DNA from: Chara braunii
Taxonomy: Eukaryota; Streptophyta; Charophyceae; Charales; Characeae
NCBI GenBank assembly: GCA_003427395.1
Contig: BFEA01000955.1
Location: 202,508 to 243,198, forward strand
Reading direction: 5' to 3'
Length of the DNA: 40,691 nucleotides
The number at the start of each line of letters is the position of its first letter. Position 1 is the first letter of the stretch. Of the stretch, positions 39,810-40,691 are shown one piece after another. A program made the position numbers and the translations under genes. Below the pieces are notes generated by a model. The model worked only from the letters and a program-made list of their open reading frames with translations. It was not told where the DNA came from and did no database searches.

Positions 39810-40691
39810 GCAATCTCTCTCTCTCTCTCCCTCTCTCTCTCTCTCTCGTTTTCTTTCCGACCACAACTTCTCCCGCCCGCCCTCTGCGGCAAGAGAGAGA
39901 GAGAGCGAACCCCCGCCTAGATAGGTGAGGTGGGAGAGTATGGCGGTCAACGAAACTTTTAAATAATAGTCTTCAAGGTCTGACCACCTGAGGAGAGAGG
40001 AATCTGGAGGCCGCGTTGTTGCACCATTCGCCGTCCACCAACATTTTGAATGCATCCGTACAGTTATTGGGCAGTTATGTCTATCCAGATGCATCTGGAC
40101 AGTTATGTCTATAGAGATGCATTCAACCTCTCGGCGGATGGCCAGTGGTGCAACCAGCACCTGAGTCTTAGCAGGGAAAGGAGGCAAGAGGAGAGGGGGT
40201 GGGGGGGCGGGAGGGTAGGATACGAAGAGGAGGTAAGAGCCGTTGCCCTGACTACTGTCTTTCCCCGAATACAACGCACCCTTCTTTTGACTGTATCGGA
40301 ACGGAGATATCGCTTGTATACATTCCTGATCACCATTCGGGTTGTGTCTAGGGGGGATGAACGTGGCGAATGCGACGGAACCGTGAAACGGCACCGACAA
40401 ATTAGGAAAGAAAATTGGAATCTGACTAACAAACAGCAATGTCTCGATTTAGGTGTATGTCAGCCTTGCGCAGGGGTCGTGCCAAAAAAAAAAAAAACGG
40501 AAAAAAAACATGCGATCTGAATGACAAACACCAACTTCTCTTAGGGCACACTCACACCAGGACTTTTTTACTTCTTTATATTGGACATAATTGCGGTCAG
40601 ATGCATCTAAGATAGAGCCAGTGTGACCCGAAGAACGACTAACAGCAGTCAGCACGGTTTAATTTTTAACCAAAAAAAAAAAAAAAAATCA
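39810..40691. other. Right edge, no gene recognised
   Basis: Begins with CT runs (39812-39847) and AG runs. CAGTTATGTCTAT-xx-AGATGCAT occurs twice (about 40070 and 40099), and CCCCGAATACAACGCACC near 40264 is a fragment of the GACCGGGC family. Poly-A runs lie at 40483 and 40671. The missing first exon of the zinc-finger gene could be here or beyond the window. Confidence 0.4.

Overview
This window is nuclear DNA of a eukaryote, most likely a streptophyte (green plant or charophycean alga). The best evidence is one split gene on the minus strand (19988-34296). Its seven recognisable exons encode a plant-type protein with three RanBP2-type zinc fingers, resembling Arabidopsis At1g67325 as I remember it. 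Introns of 1.1-4.3 kb, a chromovirus-type Ty3/gypsy element whose gag starts MVETRSG, and heavy CT/CA/poly-C/poly-A simple sequence would fit a Chara-like genome. That genus-level guess is inference.

Layout. 1-3726 is repeat-rich: a complete type III hammerhead ribozyme fold (1196-1255), an inverted truncated copy of the same repeat (1962-2058), and about 600-bp modular repeats built from a CCGAACG-rich GC block, a poly-T tract and AT-rich parts. 3727-11035 holds a decayed Ty3/gypsy chromovirus: gag in four frames, protease, RT, RNase H, integrase, and a chromodomain-like tail in another frame. It carries several frameshifts, an in-frame stop, an exact 16-bp duplication that breaks pol, and substituted catalytic residues in protease and integrase. 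11036-19900 shows no recognised gene; it holds minisatellites, homopolymers, a hairpin and a cluster of short TTAA-flanked inverted-repeat elements (MITEs). One candidate exon (11560-11698, minus) has protein-like composition.

19988-34296 (minus) is the RanBP2 zinc-finger gene. All seven exons have GT donors and AG acceptors and the reading phases agree throughout, including a 34-nt microexon. The first exon, with the start codon, was not found. The introns contain tandem duplications, MITEs and tRNA-derived SINE copies. 34300-40691 is upstream of the gene or in its 5' intron. It holds more hairpin repeats, a CGATC-rich satellite, a higher-order 39/102-bp array, and a SINE interrupted by the hairpin element that is linked elsewhere to the hammerhead.

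The features work at two levels. The zinc-finger gene is a normal-looking host gene for an RNA-binding protein. Nearly everything else is mobile or expanded repeat DNA, with several small non-autonomous families: the hammerhead/hairpin repeat, TTAA MITEs, a second inverted-repeat family with GACCGGGC ends, and SINEs. The hammerhead-bearing repeat is the most likely novel item. All calls were made by eye; no alignment or folding program was run.
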